From Streptococcus sp. S5 (GTDB lineage Bacteria; Bacillota; Bacilli; Lactobacillales; Streptococcaceae): DNA of 64,000 nt. A model generated the notes under the pieces. That model was given only the letters and a program-made list of their open reading frames with translations, ran no database searches and was not told the origin of the DNA. Positions 62,676 to 64,000 of this stretch are shown here, piece by piece. The stretch lies in the NCBI RefSeq assembly GCF_034134805.1, contig NZ_CP139419.1, positions 682,001 through 746,000 of the forward strand, given 5' to 3'. Every line of letters begins with the position of its first letter. Within the stretch, counting starts at the first letter, position 1. Position numbers and translations under genes: made by a program.

Positions 62676-62706
62676 ATAGGCTCAGACAATGTCTTTGCCT
62701 ATTTTT
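62676..62706 (+). terminator. Terminator-like hairpin between secG and rnr
   Basis: ATAGGC-TC-AGAC-AAT-GTCT-TT-GCCTAT followed by TTTTATTTT. Confidence 0.75.
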
Positions 62707-62770
62707 ATTTTGTAAAACAAAGACACAAGTAGATAGAAAAAAGGAGGCTGGATAACCAGCAAATAAATCA

Positions 62771-64000
62771 ATGAAAACAAGTATTAAAGAATATTTACAA
62801 GAGCATGACAAAGCCCAGATCAATGATCTAGCAGCAGCTCTAGGAAAGGAAGGGTCTAAGGATTTCCGTGACTTGGTCAAAACCATCTCTCTGATGGAAC
62901 GCCGTCATGAGTTGAAATTCGAAGATGATGGCTCTCTTCGTTTGGCTCAAAAGAAGGCCCCAGTTATTACCCTCAAGGGGATCTTTCATGCGCATAAGAA
63001 TGGCTTTGGCTTTGTCAGTTTAGAAGGCGAAGAAGAGGACCTCTTTGTTGGCCGAAATGATGTTAATCACGCTATCGATGGTGACACCGTTGAGATCGTC
63101 ATTACCAAGGTAGCAGACCGAAACAAGGGAACGGCAGCAGAAGCTAAGATTATTGATGTCTTGGAGCATAGCATCAAAACGGTAGTTGGACAAATCGTTC
63201 TGGATGAGGAAAAGCCTAGATATGCCGGCTACATTCGTTCGAAAAATCAAAAGATCAGCCAGCTGATCTATGTGAAGAAGCCAGCCATCCAATTGGAAGG
63301 GACCGAAATCCTCAAAGTCGAAATTGATCAATACCCGAGCCGCAAACACAATTATTTTGTGGCGACGGTGCGGGATGTGGTCGGTCATGTGACAGATCCA
63401 GGAATCGATGTCTTGGAAGTGTTAGAATCCATGGACATCGTCTCAGAATTTCCAGAAGAAGTGCTGAAAGAGGCTGATCAGGTTCCAGATGCACCGTCTG
63501 CTAAGGATTTAGAGGGACGGTTAGATCTGCGAGATGAGATCACCTTTACGATTGATGGGGCAGATGCCAAAGACTTGGACGATGCAGTCCATATCAAGCT
63601 ACTCAAGAACGGCAACTTTGAGCTGGGTGTTCACATCGCAGATGTTTCTTATTATGTTACAGAAGGTACAGCACTCGACAAGGAAGCTCTAAATCGGGCA
63701 ACCTCTGTCTATGTGACCGACCGAGTAGTACCCATGTTGCCAGAGCGTCTCTCCAATGGGATCTGTTCTTTAAATCCGAATGTGGACCGCCTGACCCAGT
63801 CTGCCATCATGGAGATCGATCCTCATGGCAAGGTCGTCAAGCATACCATTACCCAAACAGTGATCAATACAACCTTCCGAATGACCTATAGCGACGTCAA
63901 TGATATCTTAGCGGGAGACGAAGAAAAGGCTCAAACCTTTAAGAAAATTGTCCCAAGTATTCATCAAATGGCCACCTTGCATGGCATTCTAGAAAGCATG
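62771..64000 (+). CDS. rnr: Ribonuclease R (3' end outside window)
   Basis: The 410 codons run open to the right edge. N-terminal helix-turn-helix (residues ~1-60), cold-shock/OB domains (~70-220, GIFHAHKNGFGFVSLEGEEEDLFV) and the start of the RNB catalytic domain with DGADAKDLDDAVH (~258-270), whose Asp residues bind Mg2+, and VHIADVSYYV. It degrades structured RNA 3' to 5'. AAAGGAGG lies 23 bp upstream, rather far; a nearer site is not evident. secG-rnr order is conserved (smpB usually follows). Confidence 0.95.
   Translation, partial: MKTSIKEYLQEHDKAQINDLAAALGKEGSKDFRDLVKTISLMERRHELKFEDDGSLRLAQKKAPVITLKGIFHAHKNGFGFVSLEGEEEDLFVGRNDVNHAIDGDTVEIVITKVADRNKGTAAEAKIIDVLEHSIKTVVGQIVLDEEKPRYAGYIRSKNQKISQLIYVKKPAIQLEGTEILKVEIDQYPSRKHNYFVATVRDVVGHVTDPGIDVLEVLESMDIVSEFPEEVLKEADQVPDAPSAKDLEGRLDLRDEITFTIDGADAKDLDDAVHIKLLKNGNFELGVHIADVSYYVTEGTALDKEALNRATSVYVTDRVVPMLPERLSNGICSLNPNVDRLTQSAIMEIDPHGKVVKHTITQTVINTTFRMTYSDVNDILAGDEEKAQTFKKIVPSIHQMATLHGILESM

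Noticed and set aside
1..64000. CRISPR array, prophage, IS element, rRNA operon
   Set aside because: No regularly spaced repeats, phage structural or integrase genes, transposase frames or rRNA sequence were seen.

Overview
The window is chromosomal DNA of a low-GC Firmicute. The gene content and order are those of an oral Streptococcus of the mitis/sanguinis type. Pointers are a wall-anchored LPXTG nuclease, an L-lysine-type murE next to the murJ flippase, ppaC, the upp-clpP-ylbG-livJHMGF block, tmk-holB-yabA-rsmI, slrA, ftsK, rplK-rplA, pyrH-frr, and era-mutM-coaE-pmrA-rpmG-secG-rnr. The species cannot be fixed by eye. I see no prophage, IS transposase, CRISPR array or rRNA. The accessory content is small: a metallo-beta-lactamase-fold/TetR pair, two unknown membrane proteins, and many copies of small structured repeats.

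Layout. 1-2.4 kb: 3' end of an Mga-family regulator, a repeat, and a CNNM/HlyC-type membrane protein. 2.4-5.5 kb: a long RNA leader with alternative hairpins, then a three-gene ABC importer of the TrpXYZ type. 5.6-8.8 kb: a TreR-like repressor divergent from the wall-anchored nuclease, with a cre box on the nuclease promoter. 9-13.9 kb: pflA, ppaC, a cysteine-hydrolase-like protein, the MBL/TetR operon with a perfect operator, and a DUF1803 protein. 14.2-20 kb: murE, murJ, and two PLP enzymes of sulfur amino-acid metabolism. 20-23.1 kb: an M-box Mg2+ riboswitch, a short proline/acid-rich leader ORF, and mgtA. 23.3-30.7 kb: upp with an attenuator-like leader, clpP with a perfect CtsR operator, ylbG, the livJHMGF branched-chain amino-acid importer and a CBS-ACT protein. 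30.7-36 kb: YitT protein, tmk-holB-yabA-rsmI, GNAT, ogt and an Spx/ArsC-like protein. 36-46.4 kb: ABC-F ATPase, slrA, two unknown membrane proteins, ftsK, a VOC protein, a P-type ATPase and DUF3397. 46.5-51.5 kb: rplK-rplA, pyrH-frr-cvfB-yozE and phoH. 51.8-57.7 kb: ald, a GNAT, tRNA-Thr(GGT), and a heterodimeric multidrug ABC exporter preceded by a 23-codon leader ORF and two tandem terminators. 57.7-64 kb: ybeY-dgkA-era-mutM-coaE-pmrA-rpmG-secG-rnr; rnr runs off the window.

The most interesting material is non-coding. (1) A ~138-bp element (family A, seven copies) folds as a cloverleaf: a closing stem and three hairpins, two of which show compensatory base changes between copies. (2) A 175-bp element (family B, three copies) has two hairpins plus a terminator. 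(3) Several leaders look like attenuators: the short ORF and hairpins before the TrpXYZ-type importer, the short ORF between the M-box terminator and mgtA, and the short ORF with a two-terminator relay before the BmrCD-like exporter. The pmrA homologue also lacks a conventional start codon. None of these RNA structures was computed; they were read by eye.
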